Positions 7,957 to 15,641 of a stretch of 46,239 bases of DNA are shown here, piece by piece. The stretch lies in IMG/VR virus record IMGVR_UViG_3300021376_000108, positions 1 through 46,239 of that record; one strand, written 5' to 3'. This DNA comes from a virus. Position 1 is the stretch's first letter; each line of letters opens with the position of its first letter. Under the pieces are notes generated by a model, which saw only the letters and a program-made list of their open reading frames with translations, ran no database searches and had not been told where the DNA came from. The position numbers and the translations under genes were made by a program.

Positions 7957-9220
7957 ACTTTGCAAACTCTGGATTTATTTTTTCAAATGGGCCTTGATTG
8001 CGTGTGGCATCCAATTCTCTATTGAAATCCACGCAGTCATGCCACAAATGATTGAGATCGGTGGCTTGTAAAAAATTAATATTGTCCTGTATCTGTTGCA
8101 AAGTAATTTTTTCCAGCACAGGATGTTGTTGCACAATTTGATAATTTTTAATTTTAGTTTTCATTAATTCCAGTTTGCGTATTACTCTTCTTTTCAATTG
8201 TGGATGTATGACCTGTGCACTGAGCACTTTAGGATAATTCACTCTGTGACTGTAGAACACAATGCCCAATTTGTCTAAAAAATAATCAATCACTTGATCA
8301 ATCTGCATGATGTTGTTGACCTGCACTGTGAATGCTCCCACTATGCGTGTGACTTTGGGTATCTGTTTCATTATTTTGATGTTTTCAATCACGTCCTGGA
8401 ATTTTCCGTTGCCTCGCACATATTCATACACTTCGTTAAGACCATCTATGCTCACGTTCACTGCAACGCTTTTGAATTTCGGCCAATATTCATGCACGGT
8501 TCTGCTGCCTTTGATACCCAGCACTGTGCCGTTGGTGGCATATTTTATTTCGATATTCTGGCCATATCTGCTCAACATGTCCAGTATTTTATAGTGTGTT
8601 GGATCCATAAGTGGTTCACCGCCTGCGAATTCCACACGTCGAAAATGTGGCAGCAATTTTTCAAGATTTTCCCAAAATTCTGCTTTGCTGGAAAATAAAT
8701 CCACATATGGAGCCTCTGTGAGTCCTAGTTTTTCCACAGCATCCACAAGATAATTGCCTTCTGCTTTGTAGTGATGCACAATGTGTTTCCAGTCTTTCCA
8801 TGATGTGCTGTCTAATGGATTACACATTCTACATCTAAGATTGCATAGATTATTGATTTTTATCTCTATGGTAGGCAGTTCAAAAGGCATACTGTAATCT
8901 TCACGCAGAGTATCTAATGCATTGGGATATAGATTTATTCTTGCCTCAGGTGAACTGTCGCTGATGTGCCGCTGTCGTAAACTCTGCACTCCTTGTGCTT
9001 CTAAATCAAAACAAGGCTGGCACACATCAGGTTTTTCATTGTTCAAGACCTGTTTGCGTATCTCTTTCATTTTGTCACTGTTCCATGCCTGTTCCAAAGT
9101 TTGTTGCTGTATGTTTGCTATGGGCAAACTGCGGCAGCATATCTTAATAGCTCCATCTTCTCTGGTGGCCAACCCTGTGAAAGGATGCATGCAAAATGTA
9201 CAACTGTTATTATTTTTCAT
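7949..9220 (-). CDS. Radical SAM enzyme with N-terminal twitch-type Cys domain
   Basis: A 423-residue protein. The N-terminal Cys set is Cys7, Cys10, Cys28/29 (ICCRS) and Cys67/Cys70 (CQPC), typical of a twitch domain placed before the radical SAM barrel. The radical SAM motif is Cys126/130/133 (CNLRCRMC), followed by FAGGEPL, YATNGT and NVSIDG. It has the same architecture as the 472-residue protein at 3059-4477 but is clearly diverged and lacks part of its N-terminal insertion. The start at 9220 has AGG about nine bases upstream across an A-rich spacer and overlaps the methyltransferase stop by 11 bases. The substrate is unknown. Confidence 0.9.
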   Translation of the reverse strand: MKNNNSCTFCMHPFTGLATREDGAIKICCRSLPIANIQQQTLEQAWNSDKMKEIRKQVLNNEKPDVCQPCFDLEAQGVQSLRQRHISDSSPEARINLYPNALDTLREDYSMPFELPTIEIKINNLCNLRCRMCNPLDSTSWKDWKHIVHHYKAEGNYLVDAVEKLGLTEAPYVDLFSSKAEFWENLEKLLPHFRRVEFAGGEPLMDPTHYKILDMLSRYGQNIEIKYATNGTVLGIKGSRTVHEYWPKFKSVAVNVSIDGLNEVYEYVRGNGKFQDVIENIKIMKQIPKVTRIVGAFTVQVNNIMQIDQVIDYFLDKLGIVFYSHRVNYPKVLSAQVIHPQLKRRVIRKLELMKTKIKNYQIVQQHPVLEKITLQQIQDNINFLQATDLNHLWHDCVDFNRELDATRNQGPFEKINPEFAKYV

Positions 9221-9824
9221 TTTTTTTACCTATGATCATAAAACGTTTGTATTTTTCGGTTTGTAGTTCCACAGGTTCCAACAGTGGAGTTATACCGCTA
9301 CTGTCAACAAAGTCATTGAGAGATTGTTTGATGTTGACATGCTCCGCTATCTCAAAATTGTTGCTTTGAATGGCCAAAGTTGCACTATGTGGCACAAGTT
9401 GCAGCCATGTATCATATTCTAACTGGGTGATGTGTTCACAAGCAGTGTTAATAATTAGATCAAATTTGTTATAATTTTTATATTTGGTCATATCTTGAGT
9501 AATCGCAAAGAATCTACCAGCTATTTCATATTGTTTATTCATGTTTCTTGCCACAACTTCACACTTTTTGTCTTTGTCCATGCTGGTTATTTCTTTCACA
9601 AACAAATTGCTGTTGAACATCAGTGTGGCCAACACACCATACCAACCACCACATATGAGAACTTTCTGATCAAATGGCCTGGTCAGTTTACTCAAATGCT
9701 CAATCAACCAAACCTTGCTGTTGATTTGACCTTTCCAAAAACTTTCCAATGTGCGATATTTGTCATCGGATTGCCTGATAGCATCCATCCAGAACAAAAT
9801 GTCGTCTATTTTAATTTTTAACAA
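9210..9824 (-). CDS. Class I SAM-dependent methyltransferase-like protein
   Basis: A protein of 204 residues if it starts at the TTG at 9824, or 192 residues from the ATG at 9788. A Rossmann-type motif I reads VLICGGWYG (residues 55-63), an acidic strand end is SMDKD (about 82-85), and FDLIIN lies near 121-126, the usual order of class I methyltransferases. I prefer the TTG because GGGGGT lies five bases upstream and because the conserved-looking start KIKIDDILFW precedes the ATG. The frame continues upstream inside the preceding radical SAM gene but shows no domain there. The methyl acceptor is unknown; methylation of a sugar or a radical SAM product fits the setting. Confidence 0.7.
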   Translation of the reverse strand: MLKIKIDDILFWMDAIRQSDDKYRTLESFWKGQINSKVWLIEHLSKLTRPFDQKVLICGGWYGVLATLMFNSNLFVKEITSMDKDKKCEVVARNMNKQYEIAGRFFAITQDMTKYKNYNKFDLIINTACEHITQLEYDTWLQLVPHSATLAIQSNNFEIAEHVNIKQSLNDFVDSSGITPLLEPVELQTEKYKRFMIIGKKNEK

Positions 9825-10800
9825 ATTGCACCCCCAGTTTGTCAAATGAACCACACTGCTTGCTGCATTCTTGCAGCCCTGTGGTGGACCATTTGGATTC
9901 AATTTTTTCAAAATAAGCACTGTCAAATATTTCTTGCAGAGTTTGTCTGTGCAGATTGGGAAATTGTCCAATCTTGTCAATGTAATCTATTCTGCTCTCC
10001 TGCATAGGTGGTATCCATTCCATGTCTAGCCAACAACAAGGAGACACATTGCCACATGAACTCACATACAATTGTTTGTATTTCTGTGCTTTGCACACAA
10101 TTATAGGATTTTCTTCTTTTTGTGATGATTCAATCAGTGGTATCATGTCTCTGCTGATGCTGCTGGCATACAGTTTATGAGTTGGTCTTCCCTGTTCATC
10201 TATCACTTGATGAAAATCTTTTTTGAATCTACTTGTGTGTTTCACTGTGAATTCTTTGAAACCCATGTCTATGCTGATTTGTTTGGCAGTGTTGATTTGA
10301 TGTTCATTGTGTGCAAATACCAGCATGTGCCATCTGGCATGACCTCCTGCTGTGATGAATGCTTGTGCATTCTGTATTATTTTGTTGTAATCTGTGGCCA
10401 CCCTATACAATTGATGCGTGTCTTGCAGTCCATCGATTCCAAATATCACACGCACCTGCAATTTAGCCAGTTTTATCCACCATTCTGCGTCTCGAGCACT
10501 GCCGTTTGTGTGCATGCTCAATCTGATTGCTGAATTGGTGCTGCGAAGATATTCATAAATTTCCAATGTGTCTCTTGCCACCACAGGATCTCCAAGATTA
10601 CCACACATAAAAAGACTGTGCAACTGTTGAATAAAATCTTTTGGGAACCATTTTTTAAATAATTCTAAATCTATTTCCTCCAGTTTGATAAAAGGATTTA
10701 TTGGGCCACCATTTATGCGCCTTGGGCACATAGGACAGCGTGCTTGACACTTGCTGGTGTTTTCCAAATGAATTTCTCTTATGTCGGACAGTTTATACAT
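9811..10800 (-). CDS. Radical SAM enzyme with SPASM-like C-terminus (distinct subfamily)
   Basis: A 329-residue protein with radical SAM motif Cys18/22/25 (CQARCPMC), which differs from the CNY-type of the four paralogues. The C-terminal Cys set is Cys236, Cys249, Cys255/256 (SCGNVSPCCW) and Cys312/Cys316 (CSKQC), a good SPASM-like arrangement with the glycine before the second Cys. The usual GGEP strand reads CGNLGDP, as in several SPASM-type enzymes. The ATG at 10800 overlaps the upstream stop by 8 bases (ATGTATAA). The substrate is unknown. It represents a third radical SAM lineage in the island. Confidence 0.88.
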   Translation of the reverse strand: MYKLSDIREIHLENTSKCQARCPMCPRRINGGPINPFIKLEEIDLELFKKWFPKDFIQQLHSLFMCGNLGDPVVARDTLEIYEYLRSTNSAIRLSMHTNGSARDAEWWIKLAKLQVRVIFGIDGLQDTHQLYRVATDYNKIIQNAQAFITAGGHARWHMLVFAHNEHQINTAKQISIDMGFKEFTVKHTSRFKKDFHQVIDEQGRPTHKLYASSISRDMIPLIESSQKEENPIIVCKAQKYKQLYVSSCGNVSPCCWLDMEWIPPMQESRIDYIDKIGQFPNLHRQTLQEIFDSAYFEKIESKWSTTGLQECSKQCGSFDKLGVQFVKN

Positions 10801-11794
10801 GTTTGACCTTGGGGATTTTAGAATCTGCTGAACTCACACAGCTGGGAGTTAAACAGATATTTGGTTTATCAAACAACTTGAACCCTTGTTCTATGTTGCC
10901 TAAAGGTTCATCATGACAACTGTAACTTCTTTTCACTTCACCTCCTGGTTCACGAATAATACAGCTTTGATAACCTGCATTACAATACCAACCTTTGAAT
11001 TTGTTGAAACCAAAAGCATTGAATCTTTCTGCTTGATCCATAAAATACACATTGCCTTTGCTGTCTTTCAACTCAATTTGAAATAGATCTTCTATCACTG
11101 TGCCCTTTTTGATCTGTTGCGGGAAACCAGTCTGCATTTGATCAATTTGTTTTGCACTATATCCTTCTATCACTCTGCTGGCAGTGGGGTCACTTTGAGG
11201 TTTTAAAGTCACATTGATACCTCTTGAATGAAATCTAGTACATCTATCAAAATATTCATTAAATCTTGTGGGCACCATGACTTGATTAATTGTGACAAAC
11301 ACATTGTGAGACATCAACATTAGTATTTTATCTCCGAATGATTGTTCATCTGCGAATTCCGCATGAAAACTTGCAGTGATACTGCGTCTATTCAGTCTAG
11401 CTGTGGTATCCAACCATCTCTGCCACCATTTGACTGATGGACTGAGATTGGTGGTCATGTGTATGCTTTGATATTCAGGTTGTTTATCATCACTGTAGTG
11501 TTGTATCAGTTTTAAAAAATCCTTGTATGCAGTGGGTTCACCACCTGAAAAACTGAAATGAAAGTTGGAAAATCCATTTGATCTAGCCTGTCTCTTTATT
11601 TCATCCACAGTGTTGGTGTAAACCTGCAATGATCTATGATCTTTTGTTTTGCTCTTGGCATAAGGCCAACAGTAAGAACAATCATAATTGCAAAAACGTG
11701 CTAGAATCCAACTCACAGAAAATAATTTGCTGTTCAACATGGTTTTTTGTCCAAAACTTTGGATATCTTCAAAAGGAATGTTGGTATCAATCAT
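10793..11794 (-). CDS. Radical SAM enzyme, family B, with one C-terminal Cys replaced by Ser
   Basis: A 333-residue protein from the ATG at 11794, which overlaps the preceding stop by 8 bases. The frame is open to 11836 inside the upstream gene, but that extension is unlikely to be used. The radical SAM motif is Cys35/39/42 (CNYDCSYC), with FSGGEPT. The C-terminal motif has Cys271 (GWYCNAG), Cys293, Cys314 and Cys319, but the position of the final Cys of the CxC pair is Ser321. That may alter or remove one cluster ligand. It shares the ending ADxxIPK with its paralogues. The substrate is unknown. Confidence 0.87.
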   Translation of the reverse strand: MIDTNIPFEDIQSFGQKTMLNSKLFSVSWILARFCNYDCSYCWPYAKSKTKDHRSLQVYTNTVDEIKRQARSNGFSNFHFSFSGGEPTAYKDFLKLIQHYSDDKQPEYQSIHMTTNLSPSVKWWQRWLDTTARLNRRSITASFHAEFADEQSFGDKILMLMSHNVFVTINQVMVPTRFNEYFDRCTRFHSRGINVTLKPQSDPTASRVIEGYSAKQIDQMQTGFPQQIKKGTVIEDLFQIELKDSKGNVYFMDQAERFNAFGFNKFKGWYCNAGYQSCIIREPGGEVKRSYSCHDEPLGNIEQGFKLFDKPNICLTPSCVSSADSKIPKVKHV

Positions 11795-12476
11795 GTGTTG
11801 AGCTTTCAAATTGTGCTTGCAGCCATGCAAAGTCATTTATTTTTTTCAAAGCAGTAGGATTTCCTCTATGTTGTTCACCATATTGTCTGCCTAACACTGC
11901 CCCTTGTATTGTTTGTCGACCAAAAGGTTTTTCTTTGCCTTCATTACACCATATGTGCAATCTTTTTTCTGTTTCTACGTCATTCTGTCGATCAATAATC
12001 TTACTGCTCAGTTTTACACACTCTCTAAAAGCTGACTTCCATGCACTGAAAGCATCTGTGTTGAAGGCTGTGACATTTGATATCTGTGGCATAGGAATAA
12101 ACCAATCTGAAATACTGCTGGTCATATCTGTGCTGTCCATATTCATCTGCATGGTTTTTCTTTTTGGCAGTAATTTTACTCCTCCATAGCCATATTCTAA
12201 ATTATTCACTGGATTCCTGCTGCGCCACACGTGCACTGCTTGTAGATGATATAGTTTAGGCACAAATTTGAAATCAAAATCAGGTTCAATCACTGCATCT
12301 GCATCAACCACCCAGAACATTTTAGTGATGCTCCTGTTGGCAGCTTGTTTGTGTGCTTCATGTATGCCTTTGACACCATGTACCCGCTGCGCAAATCCAA
12401 ATCTCTGCTTTAACATTTGCCAATTGTGATCTGCGTTTGATTCTTGATAACTTATGAACATTATATCAAACATCAT
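11787..12476 (-). CDS. GT-A-type glycosyltransferase-like protein (pair 1)
   Basis: A 229-residue protein. It starts with a beta-strand FDIMFISYQES, has RVHGVKGIHEAH near 31-42 and a DxD-type motif at Asp58-Asp60 (WVVDADAVIEPDF), typical of metal-dependent GT-A glycosyltransferases. The neighbouring gene at 12473-13387 is a clear paralogue that shares the N-terminal motif, the DxD and a C-terminal AWKSAFRECVK-type helix. The start overlaps the previous stop as ATGA. The sugar donor and acceptor are unknown. Phage enzymes of this kind could glycosylate host surface, virion protein or modified bases; the setting favours glycan assembly. Confidence 0.65.
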   Translation of the reverse strand: MMFDIMFISYQESNADHNWQMLKQRFGFAQRVHGVKGIHEAHKQAANRSITKMFWVVDADAVIEPDFDFKFVPKLYHLQAVHVWRSRNPVNNLEYGYGGVKLLPKRKTMQMNMDSTDMTSSISDWFIPMPQISNVTAFNTDAFSAWKSAFRECVKLSSKIIDRQNDVETEKRLHIWCNEGKEKPFGRQTIQGAVLGRQYGEQHRGNPTALKKINDFAWLQAQFESSTHD

Positions 12477-13387
12477 ATGGTTTTCCTTATGGTCCTTGGT
12501 GTGTTAATGTAGACTTTTTTGAAGAAGTCGCTCTGTTCATCCATCAAAGGGTGTGTTGGAAAATCTAGATCAATGTGTTTTTTTATATTGTTGCCTAAAA
12601 AACATATCTTATCCAATATCTGTTGATTGTTTTCAAGTCCATGTGAACTACTGATCCAAAGATCTTCTAATTTTTTGAAGTCTCTCACCTCAGTAAAGTC
12701 CCAAGGAGTTGCAGCCGGCGCAAATATTCTGTTGCAGGCTTCTCTTGCTCCCAATATGCTGTAAATTCCGTTTTCAACATCACAACCCACAGTCATCCAT
12801 ATGCACAATCTGTGCACATTTTGCCACCATAGTTCGTTTTTAGATTTAATTTTTACATTCTTATTGATACTCATTTTCACTCCTTCACGAAATCCAGCAC
12901 GCCATGCTTGCTTGGGAGTGGCGTTGACATAACTGGTTGAAAAATTTTCATTAAATTGGAAAAGATTTTTGAAGAAGCAAAATTCAATCTCATTACTGTC
13001 CTGTCCTGCAAAATTTTCGTGAGTTTTCATAGTTTTAACAAAGTCTTTGGTCCACAATTTTAAACTTCCATTACCATATCTTAAACCATTCACATTGATG
13101 TGCCCACACCAACTGAATATCCAAGTGTCATCCATGCCCATTTGTTTCAGATTTATTTCCATATCTAATATTTTTGGGTCTAATTGGGTGTCTCCGTCCA
13201 CAGTCATGAAATAATGTGTGCTTGACAGCTCACCACAGGCCTTGTGTGCAGTATCTGAACCATGCACGCCATGTATTCTTTTGGCCCAAGGTACTTTTCG
13301 CACAAGATCCGCGTAGTTTTTTTCACAATTGGGTTCATCATAACTTAGAAAAATTATATCGCAGTCTTTGATAGCAATTTTATCCAT
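12473..13387 (-). CDS. GT-A-type glycosyltransferase-like protein (pair 1)
   Basis: A 304-residue protein with the strand CDIIFLSYDEPN, the shared block RIHGVHGSDTAHK (37-49) and a DxD-type motif at Asp64-Asp66 (TVDGDTQLDP). It is a longer paralogue of the next gene downstream; an AWRAGFREGVK helix and RLCIW stretch align with that gene. The extra C-terminal 50-60 residues carry no motif that I recognise. It starts at 13387 with an 8-base overlap on the previous stop (ATGGATAA). The donor and acceptor are unknown. Confidence 0.65.
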   Translation of the reverse strand: MDKIAIKDCDIIFLSYDEPNCEKNYADLVRKVPWAKRIHGVHGSDTAHKACGELSSTHYFMTVDGDTQLDPKILDMEINLKQMGMDDTWIFSWCGHINVNGLRYGNGSLKLWTKDFVKTMKTHENFAGQDSNEIEFCFFKNLFQFNENFSTSYVNATPKQAWRAGFREGVKMSINKNVKIKSKNELWWQNVHRLCIWMTVGCDVENGIYSILGAREACNRIFAPAATPWDFTEVRDFKKLEDLWISSSHGLENNQQILDKICFLGNNIKKHIDLDFPTHPLMDEQSDFFKKVYINTPRTIRKTI

Positions 13388-13955
13388 GTGTTCTTACAAC
13401 TCCATAGTCGAATATTTTTTTACAATAGAAATCAATGTTATAATCTTGCTGCCAATCATAATTCACACTGTCTTGATCACACAGCATTTTAAGATCTACT
13501 TCAAAGATATTAAGTATTTGTGTGGCATCATTGCGTTTACAACAATAAAACATATGGGATCTATTTTGATCATCAGGATTAAATGCTTGTAGTGTTTTTT
13601 TAAAACGACTAGAAGCAGAAAATTCTATGCGATTAAGTGTTTTGTTCACAGTGATACATATGGCCGAATCATTTTGGTGTGTGTCAGGTATTTTATACAC
13701 ATTTGGATTAATGATTTCAGTGGTGGATACAGTGTTGTTGGAATCTATGTGCTGCAAAACTCCTTTTTTTCTCAAACTGTAACTGCTATTGTCATAGTGC
13801 ACTTCATAATTGCTCATGTTTTCCATGCCCATGATAAATTTTTCACCCAAATTTAATTCTATTTCCATGCTGTTTGGCATTTGAGTAGTGCTGCATCCTA
13901 GACAACGTCCTGTGGCAGGATCAAATTGTACAAACATTTTAGTTTGTGTGTTCAT
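13380..13955 (-). CDS. Hypothetical protein
   Basis: A 191-residue protein beginning MNTQTKMFVQFDPATG, with no signal peptide or membrane segment. The alternating hydrophobic pattern suggests a mostly beta-stranded domain. Cysteines occur at the start (RCLGC) and near the C-terminus (YCCK), but they do not form a recognised metal site. It sits between the two glycosyltransferase pairs, overlaps both neighbours (17 and 8 bases), and must be co-translated with them. I do not recognise the family; it could be an accessory or substrate-binding protein for the pathway, but nothing in the sequence shows this. Confidence 0.7.
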   Translation of the reverse strand: MNTQTKMFVQFDPATGRCLGCSTTQMPNSMEIELNLGEKFIMGMENMSNYEVHYDNSSYSLRKKGVLQHIDSNNTVSTTEIINPNVYKIPDTHQNDSAICITVNKTLNRIEFSASSRFKKTLQAFNPDDQNRSHMFYCCKRNDATQILNIFEVDLKMLCDQDSVNYDWQQDYNIDFYCKKIFDYGVVRTHG

Positions 13956-14787
13956 AATATTTTTTTTCCAATGATTGCAACAACATGTCAGTTAAAAATT
14001 CACTTTCTACATAGTGTAGCACTCCTTTTTGTAAGAAATTATCTATTTTTATTTCACAATCTTCATTGAAATACACATTTACTTTTTCCATCCAGTGTGT
14101 GGTAGGATACGTCCAATGTTGATTATGTGATTTCATATGAGTAAAAGTCACGTATGAATTTTTCGATGTGATTTCATGCACGTTGTTCATTATTTTTGAT
14201 GTGATGGCACCACTCACATCCATACTGCGCCAATTTTGCTGATGTTTTGGCGTGAATTTTTCATAAAATGTTTGATAGGTCAGCAGCACAGTTTTTAACA
14301 TTTCAAGAAACATTTTGTTTTTCTTGGTTTTTTTATAAAAGTGCAATCCAAAATACAAATTAGGCAGTTGATTTTCAACAAATGTTCTGCGATAAAAACT
14401 ATTATCAGATACTGCATCGCGATAGGTACGCACTTGACTGACAAAATACAAATTGTAGTTGCTGAGAAAGTTCCACCAATGACTGATATCATTCAATATC
14501 AACATGTCGGCGTCCATTATGATCGTTTCATCATAGGGAGTTACACTGTAAATTTTGTACCTATTGGCTATTTTCCATGAGTCGTTCACAGCATCATCAC
14601 TGCCAGGAATATCACACACGTGGTCAAACACTTTCATCATGTGGGAGGGCACTTTGACATTGGTAATAAGACAAAATTTCGCTGATGGCATGTGTATTTT
14701 TGTTGACAAAGCCAATGCATATGCTTGTTTCATATAATCCACTTGATCATTGTGCTGCACAAATGTACAAAAACCGCGAGTGATCAT
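13939..14787 (-). CDS. GT8-like glycosyltransferase (pair 2)
   Basis: A 282-residue protein from the ATG at 14787, which has AGGAG seven bases upstream and overlaps the previous stop as ATGA. A longer open frame reaching 14904 is inside the upstream gene and is rejected. The N-terminal GT-A half has a strand (GFCTFVQHN), a second strand (FCLITN) and the pattern TPYDETIIMDADML with DxD at Asp92-Asp94, as in GT8-like enzymes that use nucleotide sugars. A paralogue follows immediately upstream in transcription (14784-15641). The acceptor is unknown. Confidence 0.72.
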   Translation of the reverse strand: MITRGFCTFVQHNDQVDYMKQAYALALSTKIHMPSAKFCLITNVKVPSHMMKVFDHVCDIPGSDDAVNDSWKIANRYKIYSVTPYDETIIMDADMLILNDISHWWNFLSNYNLYFVSQVRTYRDAVSDNSFYRRTFVENQLPNLYFGLHFYKKTKKNKMFLEMLKTVLLTYQTFYEKFTPKHQQNWRSMDVSGAITSKIMNNVHEITSKNSYVTFTHMKSHNQHWTYPTTHWMEKVNVYFNEDCEIKIDNFLQKGVLHYVESEFLTDMLLQSLEKKYYEHTN

Positions 14788-15641
14788 TGAAGCACTCCTG
14801 AATTTATTATGCCATCCAATGAAAATTTGTTCATCACATGCAAATTTATGTTGACAGCTGATGTATCCAGCAGGCCTTCTGCTGTGATCAGCTGTAGATG
14901 CCATTTGTTGTCTTTGAAACTCACAGCCACATCTCTATCTGTGATATAAAATAAAGAGTCAGGCAACTGCTGTGGCCAGAAACTGCGTTGTTTGTGATTG
15001 ATTTCGTGCAGTGCCATACTGAAAGCATAGTCATTTCTAAAATTTTTTTCATGTATTGTCCAAATAAACCTATAATATGCCCAATTGTGTTTGATGTGGG
15101 CTATTAATTCAAACAATTTCTGCACACGTGGCGTTTTTCTAAAAAAGAAAACAGTAGCCCAATACATTTTGATGCCTGTGTCGCTCATATTTTCTATTTG
15201 ATATTCTGGTTTATGTTGACGGTTGATATATTTGGCATGTTGGTTGATTAAAAAGTCTTGTTTGCTGTGAAAACATTTCAGTAAATTTTTGTTGCCAATA
15301 ATAAAATCTGTGTCCATAACCAATGTTTCTTCATAGGGAGTCAATGCATAGGCAGATGAACGCAATTGGTTGTGCCATTGATCGCTGATTTTATTCAATG
15401 CTCCATTGTAAAAATCCCTCAATTGTGATTGTGTGTTATCATCGTTGATGATCACGTGTTGAAACACTGTGCTATATTTTTTAAATTTATTGTGTAGATG
15501 TACAGAACCTTGTGCACTGGTTACCAAACTGACAGGCAAATTAAGAATTTTTTTTACCTGCACAGCAGCAAATATGGATTGTTTGATATAATCTATGGTG
15601 TTGTTGTTGTATGCAAACATCACCACCCCTTGATTGCTCAT
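14784..15641 (-). CDS. GT8-like glycosyltransferase (pair 2)
   Basis: A 285-residue protein. It begins with a beta-strand and loop (GVVMFAYNNNTIDYIKQS), has a second strand (VSLVTSAQ), and carries LTPYEETLVMDTDF with the DxD-type motif at Asp110-Asp112. It shares order and spacing with the next gene (13939-14787), so the two are likely duplicates with different specificity. The start overlaps the preceding stop as ATGA. It is the second gene of the promoter-proximal run. The donor and acceptor are not predictable from the sequence. Confidence 0.72.
   Translation of the reverse strand: MSNQGVVMFAYNNNTIDYIKQSIFAAVQVKKILNLPVSLVTSAQGSVHLHNKFKKYSTVFQHVIINDDNTQSQLRDFYNGALNKISDQWHNQLRSSAYALTPYEETLVMDTDFIIGNKNLLKCFHSKQDFLINQHAKYINRQHKPEYQIENMSDTGIKMYWATVFFFRKTPRVQKLFELIAHIKHNWAYYRFIWTIHEKNFRNDYAFSMALHEINHKQRSFWPQQLPDSLFYITDRDVAVSFKDNKWHLQLITAEGLLDTSAVNINLHVMNKFSLDGIINSGVLQ
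14795..14799 (-). promoter_or_regulatory. Ribosome binding site AGGAG fixing the glycosyltransferase start at 14787
   Basis: AGGAG lies seven bases before the ATG at 14787, inside the end of the upstream glycosyltransferase gene. It supports the internal start and the 282-residue product. Confidence 0.7.

Noticed and set aside
10801-11836. Longer start of the radical SAM gene at 11836
   Set aside because: The extra 14 residues lie inside the glycosyltransferase gene, and the ATG at 11794 makes the usual 8-base overlap.
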